NCBI GenBank assembly: GCA_943846715.1 | Contig: OX044356.1 | Coordinates: 1,607,878-1,671,877 of the forward strand | Length of the DNA stretch: 64,000 nucleotides | Direction of reading: 5' to 3' | Origin: TMED14 sp002378565 | GTDB taxonomy: Bacteria > Bacteroidota > Bacteroidia > Flavobacteriales > Schleiferiaceae | Shown: piece by piece, positions 8,493 through 17,213 of the stretch | Numbering within the stretch: the first letter of the stretch is position 1 | Layout: each line of letters starts with the position of its first letter | Position numbers and translations under genes: made by a program | Notes under the pieces: generated by a model | Told to the model about the DNA's origin: nothing | Databases searched by the model: none | Seen by the model: only the letters and a program-made list of their open reading frames with translations

Positions 8493-10631
8493 ATGAAAAA
8501 CCATTTCCCCCTAATGCTTGTGCCTGCCTTGATTGCCTCATGTGTCAATTATTCAGGCCATGAGCCATCACCGGTTGCCTACCCGGAGTCGCGTTATGAC
8601 TCCAGCGACGTGAAGACCACCATTGGTCACGACGTAGCTGACCCCTATGGCTGGATGGAAGATGACCGGTCTGAAGAAACAGCTGAATGGGTAGAGGCGC
8701 AGAATGAGGTAACCTTTGCGCACCTGGAAGAGATCCCGTTCCGCGCTGCCTTGCGTGACCGCTTGTCTGCCCTATGGAACTATGCCAAGCGCGGTGCCCC
8801 ATTCATTGAGGGTGACTACCGGTACCATTACCGCAATGATGGCTTACAAAATCAATACGTTATTTACCGTGTTCCTGTCGCTGGTGGCGATGAAGATGCT
8901 GTTGTGTTCTTGGACCCCAATACTTTTTCTGAGGATGGCACCACCTCATTGGGTGGCGTTTCATTCAGCCCCGATGGCAGCCTGGTTGCTTACCAAATCA
9001 GTGAGGGTGGCAGCGACTGGCGCAAGGTTATCGTCCTTGATGCCGTGACCGGCAACCGCTTGGGTGACACCTTGGTTGACATCAAGTTTTCTGGCCTGGC
9101 TTGGCTTGGCAATGCCGGCTTCTATTACAGCTCTTACGAGAAGCCTGAAGAGGGTTCTGCGTTATCAGGCATGACCGACGTGCACCGCTTGTTTTATCAC
9201 CGCCTAGGCGATGCACAAATCGAAGATGAATTGATCTTTGGAGGTGAAGACTTGCCAAGGCGCTATGTTCAGGGGCAGGTGACTGATGATGGTGACTGGT
9301 TGGTTGTGACAGCTGCCGTGTCGACCACTGGCAATGAACTCTATGTGCAAGACTTGCGCGACGCAGACGGCGCCCTGGCGCTCATTGCAGAAGGCTTCGA
9401 CAAGGCGTACGGCGTGGTCACAAGCCGTGACGGCAAACTCTACATTCAGACCAATGATGGTGCCCCCAACAATCGCTTGATGGTCAGCCATGGCATTGCT
9501 GTGGGCGTAGACGCTTGGGAAGAGGTTATTGCTGAACGGGAATTCCCCATCAGTTTCACCATGGGTAGTGGCTACCTCTTTGTCAAAAGCCTGGAACATG
9601 CGCTGACGACAGTGGATCAATACCACCTAACAGGCGCGTTGATCCGGCGGGTTGAGTTGCCCGGTGTTGGAACTGCTGGTGGCTTTGGCGGCAAAGACAA
9701 CGCTGATGTCTTGTATTACAATTTCACCAACGCCATTACGCCAAGCACCATTTATGCTTACGACACAGAGCGTGGTGAATCCTCTGTTTTCCATGCCTCT
9801 GAAATTGACTTTGACCCCAGCGGCTTTGTCTCCAGCCAAATTTTCTACACTTCACCTGATGGTACAGTCATCCCCATGACCATTTCCCACAAAAAAGGTC
9901 TGGCCTTGGATGGTAGCAACCCCACCATGCTTTACGGGTATGGCGGGTTCAACATCAGCCTGAAGCCTAGCTTTTCTACAAGCTACACGGTGTGGATGGA
10001 GCAGGGGGGCATTCTTGCTATACCTAATATTCGCGGTGGCGGAGAGTACGGCGAAGCTTGGCATGTGGCTGGCACCAAGATGCAAAAGCAAAACGTCTTT
10101 GACGATTTCATTGCCGCCGCAGACTACTTGATTGACAACGGCTACACGTCCCATGAGAGGCTTGCTTTAGCGGGAGGCTCTAATGGCGGCCTACTCGTTG
10201 GCGCCGTGATTACGCAACGCCCTGAATTGGCTGCGGTTGCCTTCCCAGCAGTGGGCGTTCTGGACATGTTGCGCTACCACACCTTCACCGCAGGTGCGGG
10301 GTGGGCCTACGATTACGGCACGGCTGAAGATAGCGATGAGATGTTCAACTACTTGCTTGGTTATAGTCCCGTGCACAATGTGACTGCAGGCACTTGCTAC
10401 CCGGCAACCATGGTCACCACGGCTGACCACGATGACAGGGTTGTGCCCTCGCACAGTTTCAAGTTCGCAGCAGAGCTTCAGGCTAAACAATCCTGCAGCA
10501 ATCCGACCTTGATTCGCATTGAAACCAATGCGGGACATGGCGCAGGCAAGCCTACAGCCATGGTTATTGAAGAAGCCATTGACAAATTCGCCTTTGCCTT
10601 CTGGCACATGGGCATAACTGAGTTGAAGTAA
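8493..10631 (+). CDS. Prolyl oligopeptidase family serine peptidase (S9A), lipoprotein
   Basis: This is a full-length S9A enzyme (712 residues from ATG 8493): an N-terminal seven-bladed propeller and a C-terminal alpha/beta-hydrolase domain. The catalytic Ser is in GGSNGG (codon 10179-10181), the Asp in ADHDDRVVPSHS (from 10422) and the His in NAGHGAGKP (codon 10536-10538). It cleaves small peptides after proline. The N-terminus MKNHFPLMLVPALIASC is a lipoprotein signal with Cys at position 17, so it is probably membrane-anchored in the envelope. Upstream in-frame ATGs at 8472 and 8487 exist, but 8493 gives the compact signal peptide and fits the -7 box. It ends 2 nt before paaZ, so paaZ probably depends on its promoter, an odd coupling of a peptidase to aromatic catabolism. 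Confidence 0.9.
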   Translation: MKNHFPLMLVPALIASCVNYSGHEPSPVAYPESRYDSSDVKTTIGHDVADPYGWMEDDRSEETAEWVEAQNEVTFAHLEEIPFRAALRDRLSALWNYAKRGAPFIEGDYRYHYRNDGLQNQYVIYRVPVAGGDEDAVVFLDPNTFSEDGTTSLGGVSFSPDGSLVAYQISEGGSDWRKVIVLDAVTGNRLGDTLVDIKFSGLAWLGNAGFYYSSYEKPEEGSALSGMTDVHRLFYHRLGDAQIEDELIFGGEDLPRRYVQGQVTDDGDWLVVTAAVSTTGNELYVQDLRDADGALALIAEGFDKAYGVVTSRDGKLYIQTNDGAPNNRLMVSHGIAVGVDAWEEVIAEREFPISFTMGSGYLFVKSLEHALTTVDQYHLTGALIRRVELPGVGTAGGFGGKDNADVLYYNFTNAITPSTIYAYDTERGESSVFHASEIDFDPSGFVSSQIFYTSPDGTVIPMTISHKKGLALDGSNPTMLYGYGGFNISLKPSFSTSYTVWMEQGGILAIPNIRGGGEYGEAWHVAGTKMQKQNVFDDFIAAADYLIDNGYTSHERLALAGGSNGGLLVGAVITQRPELAAVAFPAVGVLDMLRYHTFTAGAGWAYDYGTAEDSDEMFNYLLGYSPVHNVTAGTCYPATMVTTADHDDRVVPSHSFKFAAELQAKQSCSNPTLIRIETNAGHGAGKPTAMVIEEAIDKFAFAFWHMGITELK

Positions 10632-10633
10632 GC

Positions 10634-12682
10634 ATGAGCCACATCCACAACTATGTCTTAGGTCAATGGACCCCCGGCGGCACGGCAGAGTATGAAGCCC
10701 GTCACGCCATCACGGGCGCAAGCATTGGCACCGTTGCCAGTTCAGGCCTGAAATACGAAGACATCTTAGCTTATGGCCGCGACAAGGGCGGTTCTTCCTT
10801 GCGTGCCATGACCTTTCCTGAGCGCGGCTTGATGCTCAAGGCCTTGGCTCTGCACCTGACAGCCCTCAAGGCGACGTACTACCCTGTTTCTGCACAAAGT
10901 GGTGCCACGAAGGTGGATTCCTGGATCGATATTGATGGGGGCATTGGCAACTTGTTTGCTTACGCTACCCTGCGCAGAGAGTTTCAGGACCTGCCCTATT
11001 ACGTGGAGGGTCAACCGGCCAGACTGTCCCGAGAAGGAAGCTTCATTGGACATCACATCATGTTGCCAAAGCGGGGTGTTGCTGTGCATATCAACGCCTT
11101 CAATTTCCCTATCTGGGGCATGCTGGAAAAGATCGCGGTCAACTTGCTTGCGGGGGTTCCCGCGGTAGTCAAGCCGTCGGAGTACACCAGCTATGTAACG
11201 GAAGCCATGGTGCGAGACATCATTGCCAGCGGCATCCTTCCAGAAGGCGCTTTGCAGTTGGTTTCAGGTAAAGGCAGGGGCATCTTGGACCATGTGCAAC
11301 GCGGTGATGTGGTGTCATTCACTGGCTCCAAGGCAACCGGCTACGCCCTCAAGCAGCAGCCCCTGTTCATGGACCGCGGCGTGCCCTTCAACCTGGAGGC
11401 TGACTCCTTGAATGCTATTGTGCTGGGTCCTGACGCGCACCCTGAGAGTGCGGAGTTTGGCTTGTTTGTCAAAGAGGTTGTGCGAGAAATGACGGTGAAA
11501 ACTGGACAAAAATGCACCGCTGTTCGCCGAGCCATGGTGCCTGAGGATTTGTTGGACGCAGCGCAAGCAGCCATCGCAGGCAGGCTCTCAAAGACCACCC
11601 ATGGCGACCCTTCTGTGGAAGGAACCCGGATGGGTTCACTGGCCTCCTTTGAACAAATTCAGCGCGTGCAAGACGCCGTGCAAATATTATCCAGCAACCA
11701 AACCTTGGTTCATGGCAACTTGGACGGCTCAGGAAATCCCACAGGCAACCATGCGGATGGTGCCTTCTTTGCCCCTGTTCTATTCCGATGTGACGACCCA
11801 CATGGCAAGACCAAGGCGCATGACGTGGAGGCTTTTGGCCCCGTTTGCACCTTGATGCCCTACAAGGGCTTGAGTGATGCCGCTAACCTGGTCGCCAAGG
11901 GCAAGGGGTCCCTTGTCACCTCCATTGTGACTGCTGACAAAGACGTGGCTAAGACCTTCACCTTGGAGGCTGCCTACAGCAATGGTCGCATCCACATCCT
12001 TGATGCCAGTTGCGCTAAAGAATCCACAGGTCACGGCTCACCCATGCCCCTGCTCGCCCACGGCGGACCTGGTCGCGCAGGCGACGGTGAAGAGATGGGT
12101 GGCATGCGCGGGGTGATGCACTACTTGCAGCGAACAGCTGTGCAGGGACACCCTAACATGCTCAGCCACATCGCTGGCCAGCACCTGCCAGGCGCAGATC
12201 GCCCTGAAGCCAGCCCGCATTTGTTTCGACAGCATTTTGAAGAGGTAAAAATTGGCTCAACGGTCACAACGGAAAGCCACCTGGTGACATTGAAGGACAT
12301 CGATGAATTTGCCGAACTCAGTGGCGACAAATTTTATGCGCACATGGATGAAAACGCCCTTGACGGCACCATTTTCACTGGCCGTGTCGCTCATGGTTAC
12401 TTCATCCTGAGTCGGGCCGCAGGCTTGTTTGTTGATCCGGCAAAAGGGCCTGTTCTGCTCAACTATGGTATTGACAGCTGCCGGTTCACTAAGCCGGTTT
12501 ACCCGGGTACCTCCGTGCATGTGAAACTGACCGTGCAGGAAAAAATCAACCAGGAAAAACGCAGTGAGGATGACATTGCTAAAGGCATTGTCAAATACTA
12601 CGTAGAAGTCATTGATGATGAGAATGAATCCGTTGCCGTTGCCACGATTTTAACCATGGTACGAAAATTGGACCAGTCATAG
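10634..12682 (+). CDS. paaZ: Bifunctional oxepin-CoA hydrolase / semialdehyde dehydrogenase PaaZ
   Basis: The 682-residue protein has both halves expected of PaaZ. Residues 1-520 are an aldehyde dehydrogenase with Glu255 (NLEADSLNA) and nucleophile Cys294 (TGQKCTAVRRA). Residues about 530-682 are a MaoC-like hotdog hydratase with the Asp565-His570 pair in SGDKFYAH. The hydratase opens the oxepin-CoA ring made by PaaABCE/PaaG, and the dehydrogenase oxidises the resulting semialdehyde with NADP+. This is the ring-cleavage step of aerobic phenylacetate degradation and anchors the region's function. The gene starts 2 nt after the S9 peptidase stop, implying co-transcription. PaaABCDE and PaaK are not in the window. 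Confidence 0.95.
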   Translation: MSHIHNYVLGQWTPGGTAEYEARHAITGASIGTVASSGLKYEDILAYGRDKGGSSLRAMTFPERGLMLKALALHLTALKATYYPVSAQSGATKVDSWIDIDGGIGNLFAYATLRREFQDLPYYVEGQPARLSREGSFIGHHIMLPKRGVAVHINAFNFPIWGMLEKIAVNLLAGVPAVVKPSEYTSYVTEAMVRDIIASGILPEGALQLVSGKGRGILDHVQRGDVVSFTGSKATGYALKQQPLFMDRGVPFNLEADSLNAIVLGPDAHPESAEFGLFVKEVVREMTVKTGQKCTAVRRAMVPEDLLDAAQAAIAGRLSKTTHGDPSVEGTRMGSLASFEQIQRVQDAVQILSSNQTLVHGNLDGSGNPTGNHADGAFFAPVLFRCDDPHGKTKAHDVEAFGPVCTLMPYKGLSDAANLVAKGKGSLVTSIVTADKDVAKTFTLEAAYSNGRIHILDASCAKESTGHGSPMPLLAHGGPGRAGDGEEMGGMRGVMHYLQRTAVQGHPNMLSHIAGQHLPGADRPEASPHLFRQHFEEVKIGSTVTTESHLVTLKDIDEFAELSGDKFYAHMDENALDGTIFTGRVAHGYFILSRAAGLFVDPAKGPVLLNYGIDSCRFTKPVYPGTSVHVKLTVQEKINQEKRSEDDIAKGIVKYYVEVIDDENESVAVATILTMVRKLDQS

Positions 12683-12800
12683 CTAACCTGAACCTTGCAA
12701 TGGCTTCCAAACCATCAATTTCAATGGATTTTGATTTACGACCAATTAAAAATATCAGTGGAGGCCTGTTAAATTCCATCGCCATGAACGTGGCCCACGC

Positions 12801-12808
12801 TACTTTTG
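12801..12808 (+). promoter_or_regulatory. Bacteroidota -7 element upstream of the enoyl-CoA hydratase gene
   Basis: TACTTTTG is an exact TAnnTTTG match, followed by TACC, and lies 33 nt before the ATG at 12842. It falls in the 159-nt gap after paaZ, where a promoter is expected. I do not see a convincing TTG at the usual -33 distance. Confidence 0.5.
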
Positions 12809-12841
12809 TACCTTGAACAACTCGTTCCATTTGACTGACTC

Positions 12842-13624
12842 ATGAGCACCAACCCCATTGATCAAGGCAGCGTTACCCTGAGCCGCAATGCGGCAGTTGC
12901 CACCATCACCTTTTCTCATCCTTTGAGCAATTCCTTGCCGGGGAAGCTGCTGGATCTGTTGGCGACCATGATCACTGAAGAAGGCCTTAGCAACGAGAGC
13001 AAGGTCATGGTTTTAAAATCTGGCGGTGATCGCGCGTTTTGTGGCGGCGCAAGCTTTGATGAATTGGCGGCCATTGACAATGACAAAAACGGTTTGCAGT
13101 TTTTCTCTGGCTTTGCAAAGGTTATCAATGCCATGCGAACCTGCCCCAAGTTCATCATTGGCCGCGTCCATGGCAAAGCCGTGGGTGGCGGTGTTGGCAT
13201 TGCTTCCGCCACAGATTATTGCTTTGCCACCCAATTTGCTTCTGTGAAATTGAGTGAGTTAGCTGTTGGTATCGGGCCCTTCGTGGTTGGCCCTGCGGTG
13301 GAAAGAAAAATTGGCAGCAACGCCATGAGCCAGCTGGCCATTGATGCCACAAATTTCCGGACTGCCTCATGGGCAGCATCCAATGGTTTGTACGCAGAAG
13401 TCTTTGATGATGTGGAGGCGCTTGATGCAGGCGTTGAGCGGTTGACAAACAGCCTTTCGGGGCAAAGCATGGACGCCATGAAAGCCTTGAAGAAGGTGTT
13501 CTGGCAAGGCACGGACCATTGGGGTGAACTGCTGCTAGAACGCGCGGCCATTTCAGGCTCTTTGGTGCTTCGTCCTGAGGCAAAAGCTGCCATTGCGCAC
13601 ATCAAATCTCAGCTTGGCGGATGA
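12842..13624 (+). CDS. Enoyl-CoA hydratase/isomerase family protein (PaaF/PaaG-like)
   Basis: A 260-residue crotonase-fold enzyme. The oxyanion-hole segments are visible as DRAFCGGASFDEL (about residues 61-73) and HGKAVGGGVGIASATDY (about 109-125), followed by KLSELAVGIGPFVVGP. The acidic residue equivalent to the second crotonase Glu is present (SEL), but the position of the first (the GGGxE site) is Gly, as in several isomerases of the family. A PaaG-like (epoxide to oxepin) or other isomerase role is therefore at least as plausible as a classical PaaF hydratase. Location next to paaZ supports phenylacetate or branched acyl-CoA catabolism. It overlaps a tiny downstream frame by ATGA. Confidence 0.82.
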   Translation: MSTNPIDQGSVTLSRNAAVATITFSHPLSNSLPGKLLDLLATMITEEGLSNESKVMVLKSGGDRAFCGGASFDELAAIDNDKNGLQFFSGFAKVINAMRTCPKFIIGRVHGKAVGGGVGIASATDYCFATQFASVKLSELAVGIGPFVVGPAVERKIGSNAMSQLAIDATNFRTASWAASNGLYAEVFDDVEALDAGVERLTNSLSGQSMDAMKALKKVFWQGTDHWGELLLERAAISGSLVLRPEAKAAIAHIKSQLGG

Positions 13625-13749
13625 TCAAGCAACACATGCTATTGCCGGCGCTCAAAGCCCTTGACGGCAGTGAGGCAAGCAACAGGCCTGGCTTGCAGCT
13701 CAAGCGGTTGTCTGGGTCAAGTCTGATTTGCTTAATCAAACCCTCATAA
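13621..13749 (+). CDS. Possible small translationally coupled ORF (42 aa)
   Basis: An ATG overlapping the preceding stop (ATGA at 13621-13624) opens a 42-codon frame that ends with TAA at 13747-13749, 2 nt before the ATG of the E1 dehydrogenase. The product would be basic and Leu/Ser-rich (MIKQHMLLPALKALDG at its start) with no recognisable domain. The tight fit between two genes suggests either a leader peptide that couples translation or pure chance. No homology is claimed. Confidence 0.25.
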   Translation: MIKQHMLLPALKALDGSEASNRPGLQLKRLSGSSLICLIKPS

Positions 13750-13751
13750 GC

Positions 13752-15803
13752 ATGGGCAAGCAATCTCCAGATATCCTACTCAAGGCTTTCAGCCTCATGG
13801 CAACAGCGAAGGCCATGACTGAGCTATATGAAAAGCGGAAGGCTGTGACTCAAACCTATGTTCATGCAACCTCCAGGGGGCATGAGGCCATTCAGTTGGC
13901 CATGGGGCTTCAGCTCAAGCCTTGTGACTACGCCTACCCATATTACAGGGATGATGCCATGTTGTTAGGTATGGGTCTTTCCCCGTATGATTTAATGCTT
14001 CAATTGCTGGCAAAAAAAGACGATCCCTTTTCTGGTGGAAGAACCTACTATTGTCACCCAAGCCTGAAGGATGACGACAAACCAAAAATCCCTCACCAAT
14101 CCTCTGCCACCGGCATGCAGGCCATTCCTGCCTCAGGGGCAGCGATGGGCATACAGTACCGCGAACAGCAGGGTTTGACTGATGGATGGGGGGACGACAA
14201 GCCCGTGGTGATGTGCTCCATTGGGGACGCAGCCATGACTGAGGGAGAAGTCTCCGAGGCCTTGCAAATGGCCGCCTTGAAGCAATACCCTTTGCTGATG
14301 CTTGTGCAAGACAATGAATGGGACATCTCTGCCAGTGCGGATGAAATCCGGTCAGGCAATGCTGCAGACTACGCCAAAGGATTCAAGGGCATCAAGGTGG
14401 TGCAGGTAGACGGCAGCGACTTTGCCGCCTGTTACCATGCCGTGCGTGAAGTCTTGAAGTCCATGAGAGAGGGTCGCCAGCCCCACCTAATCCACGCAAC
14501 CGTTCCGTTGTTGAATCACCACACTTCGGGGGTTCGCATGGAGTGGTACCGGGACGATTTGGACGAAGCGGCCAAGCGTGACCCCTTCCCAAAGCTCCAT
14601 GACTTCTTGCTTGAACAAGGGGTTGAGGCCAATCAGCTCAAGGGTCTTGTGAAGAAGGCCAATGCATTGGTTGCCTCAGACTTTGAGCGTGCCATGGCGG
14701 CAGAAGATCCTTCTGCAGAAGACCTCTTCACGCACCGCTACGCAGAAAGCCCCATCACTGAGGAGCGGGGTGAACGCGCGCCTGCAGATCGGGAATCCAC
14801 GGTGATGGTTGACTGCGCCCTGTTTGCCATCCGTGAGATCATGGAAGAGCACCCTGAAGCATTGTTGTACGGACAAGATGTCGGTCACCGATTGGGTGGT
14901 GTCTTTCGGGAGGCTGCCACCTTGGCGCAAACATTTGGCAACGATCGGGCCTTCAATACCCCAATCCAAGAAGCCTTCATTGTTGGCAGCACCGTTGGCA
15001 TGGCCGCCGTTGGCTTGAAGCCCATCGTGGAAATCCAGTTTGCTGATTACATCTGGCCCGGCTTGAACCAGCTTTTCAGCGAGCTAAGCCGATCCAACTA
15101 CCTCTCCAATGGCAAATGGCCCGCGAGTGCTGTCATACGCGTTCCTATTGGGGCTTATGGATCTGGGGGGCCTTACCACTCCTCATCGGTGGAGTCAGTC
15201 CTCAGCAACATTCGTGGCATCAAGGTGGCCTACCCGTCCAATGGGGCAGACCTCAAGGGTTTGATGAAGTCCGCCTTTTACGACCCCAACCCTGTAGTCA
15301 TGCTTGAGCATAAAGGGCTGTACTGGTCCAAAATACCTGGCACAGATTCAGCCAAAACTATTGAGCCCGATGCCGATTACGCCATCCCCTTTGGCAAGGG
15401 TCACATCGTTCAAGCGGCAAAGCCGGAGGCAGGTGAAAGCCTTTGTGTCATCACCTATGGCCGAGGGGTACATTGGGCCCTAGAGGCAAGCCAACAGGTG
15501 AATGGCGGGGTAGAAATTGTGGATTTGCGGACCATTGTGCCCGTCGATGAGGCATTGATTGCAGAGCGATCTGCAGCGCATGGAAGGGTGATGGTTATCA
15601 CTGAGGAGCCGGTAGCCAATAGCTTTGCCCAGTCCCTTGCTGGACGTATTCAGGCAGCCTGTTTTGACTCCTTGGATGCGCCCGTTGCAGTGATTGGCTC
15701 TGAAAGCACCCCTGCCATTCCGCTCAACAGCACGCTGGAAGCTGCCTTGTTACCTAGTGCAGACAAAGTGGCTAAGGCCATGCAGGCCCTGTTGGCCTAC
15801 TAG
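13752..15803 (+). CDS. Fused alpha-beta 2-oxoacid dehydrogenase E1 (TPP-dependent)
   Basis: One 683-residue chain carries both E1 subunits. Residues 1 to about 330 are the alpha part with the TPP/Mg site (GDAAMTEGEVSEALQMA, then LVQDNEWDIS); from about 350 onward is the beta part (YGQDVGHRLGGVFREA, QFADYIWPGLNQL, EEPVANSFAQSLAGRIQ). Such fusions decarboxylate branched-chain or other 2-oxoacids and pass the acyl group to a lipoyl E2, which is not in the window. Together with the acyl-CoA genes upstream this suggests branched-chain amino-acid oxidation. TTG at 13728 could add eight residues, but ATG 13752 is the natural start. The 3' end shares the four bases CTAG with the convergent peptidase gene. 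Confidence 0.88.
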   Translation: MGKQSPDILLKAFSLMATAKAMTELYEKRKAVTQTYVHATSRGHEAIQLAMGLQLKPCDYAYPYYRDDAMLLGMGLSPYDLMLQLLAKKDDPFSGGRTYYCHPSLKDDDKPKIPHQSSATGMQAIPASGAAMGIQYREQQGLTDGWGDDKPVVMCSIGDAAMTEGEVSEALQMAALKQYPLLMLVQDNEWDISASADEIRSGNAADYAKGFKGIKVVQVDGSDFAACYHAVREVLKSMREGRQPHLIHATVPLLNHHTSGVRMEWYRDDLDEAAKRDPFPKLHDFLLEQGVEANQLKGLVKKANALVASDFERAMAAEDPSAEDLFTHRYAESPITEERGERAPADRESTVMVDCALFAIREIMEEHPEALLYGQDVGHRLGGVFREAATLAQTFGNDRAFNTPIQEAFIVGSTVGMAAVGLKPIVEIQFADYIWPGLNQLFSELSRSNYLSNGKWPASAVIRVPIGAYGSGGPYHSSSVESVLSNIRGIKVAYPSNGADLKGLMKSAFYDPNPVVMLEHKGLYWSKIPGTDSAKTIEPDADYAIPFGKGHIVQAAKPEAGESLCVITYGRGVHWALEASQQVNGGVEIVDLRTIVPVDEALIAERSAAHGRVMVITEEPVANSFAQSLAGRIQAACFDSLDAPVAVIGSESTPAIPLNSTLEAALLPSADKVAKAMQALLAY

Positions 15804-17203
15804 CGGCTAACCAGATTCTTGTCAAGCAGGTACAATAGGGCTGCAATGGATGCGGATCCCATCTCAAGCTCTCTGGGGTGGACAGAGTCCATGTTGTCTT
15901 GTGCTGTGTGGTGGTAGTCAAAATAGCGCTGGCTATCGCCCCGGTAGCCAATGAGCAAGACGCCATCGTCATCGATCTGACCGACATCAGCACCTGATCC
16001 GCCAATGGCCCAATCCCTGCAACCGTAGCGTGCCAGCTGCTTGTTGAATGGCTTGATGGCCTCAATGGCGCCAGGCATGTCGTGCACAGAGAAGCCCCTT
16101 GGCGCACCAGATCCCCCATCAGATTCGAGGGCAATGACATGTTTTTTTCCCGCCTCAAGCCCTTCGTTGGCGTAGGCCCTGGCGCCGTCCAGGCCAAACT
16201 CTTCGTTGGCAAAGAGAACGATGCGATGGGTTCTGTGTGGGGTGTAGCCCGACTGTTTCAATAGCCACAAGGCGTGCATGGCATGCACGACACCCGCGCC
16301 GTCATCCTGGGTTCCGCGCCCGAGGTCCCATGAATCCAGGTGGCCACCAACCACCACCACCTCATCTGAGTGGCTGCTGCCTGTCCACTCCGCAATCACG
16401 TTGTAGGAGGTTTTCCGTTTTTTCTCTTTACAGCCTAAAACAAGGTGAAAATGGCCATTTTTTGCTGTTTTTAGCTCAGAACTAAGCCAATTTGCGTCAT
16501 TTGTGCTAATTCCGGCAGCGGGAATTTTTGCGACTTTTTCCTCATAAGCCATGGCTCCCGTGTGGGGAAAATCGTCTTGCCTGTGGGTCAGGGACCGGAC
16601 CACCACGGCCACTGCGCCATATTTTGCCGCCATGGAGGCGCCGCCCCATCGCTGCCATCCGGCTCGGCCATAAGCAGAGCCTGTGCGAATCAAGCCCGGG
16701 TCCATGGGCTCATTGAAAAAGGCAATTTTTCCTTTGAGTAAGTGGCCTTTTGCGTGCAGGTCGTCCCGCCCCACAATTTCAATGACTTCTGCTGTGATGC
16801 CTTCGCCGCCATTGCCTCCCGGAGTGGGTACAGATCCGCCCAGGGCAGTGACATGCAATACTTTGCTGCGTGAGGCGCTTTGGTAGTCAGCTGTTTCCTC
16901 TCCGCGTTGCCAGTGACGCACATCAACGGCTTGCGTGAAAACCCGATCAAAACCCAGGCTGTCAAGGGTTTCAACAGCCCACAAAACCGCCATTGAATCA
17001 CCGGGGGATCCCGATAAGCGGGGCCCCACATTGGTTGATAAGTCGTCCAACCATTGGTAGCCTTGTTGCACACCCAAGGCTTCTGCATAGAGGCTGTGGA
17101 TGAAGGCCTCCTCGCTCTGGCTTGAGGATTGTGCCTTGGCTTGTGTTGGCAGAGCCATCAAGGCCAGCAGAGAAAATTGGGCAAGGGTTAGGTTCTTCAT
17201 CAT
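15800..17203 (-). CDS. Secreted M28 family zinc aminopeptidase (carboxypeptidase Q-like)
   Basis: A 467-residue exported peptidase starting MMKNLTLAQFSLLALMALP, a signal peptide cleaved near QAKAQ. The M28 zinc ligands and catalytic acids are all present in order: His/Asp in GGHLDSWD, bridging Asp in GTQDDGAG, Glu-Glu in FANEEFG, Asp in ALESDGG and His in DYHHTAQDN. A PA-like insertion lies between about residues 120 and 250. It probably trims peptides in the periplasm. ATG 17203 is chosen over an upstream TTG at 17224 because it begins the signal peptide and leaves a 10-nt gap to the DUF819 gene, with which it forms a likely operon. Confidence 0.88.
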   Translation of the reverse strand: MMKNLTLAQFSLLALMALPTQAKAQSSSQSEEAFIHSLYAEALGVQQGYQWLDDLSTNVGPRLSGSPGDSMAVLWAVETLDSLGFDRVFTQAVDVRHWQRGEETADYQSASRSKVLHVTALGGSVPTPGGNGGEGITAEVIEIVGRDDLHAKGHLLKGKIAFFNEPMDPGLIRTGSAYGRAGWQRWGGASMAAKYGAVAVVVRSLTHRQDDFPHTGAMAYEEKVAKIPAAGISTNDANWLSSELKTAKNGHFHLVLGCKEKKRKTSYNVIAEWTGSSHSDEVVVVGGHLDSWDLGRGTQDDGAGVVHAMHALWLLKQSGYTPHRTHRIVLFANEEFGLDGARAYANEGLEAGKKHVIALESDGGSGAPRGFSVHDMPGAIEAIKPFNKQLARYGCRDWAIGGSGADVGQIDDDGVLLIGYRGDSQRYFDYHHTAQDNMDSVHPRELEMGSASIAALLYLLDKNLVSR

Positions 17204-17213
17204 CACAAGGGAA

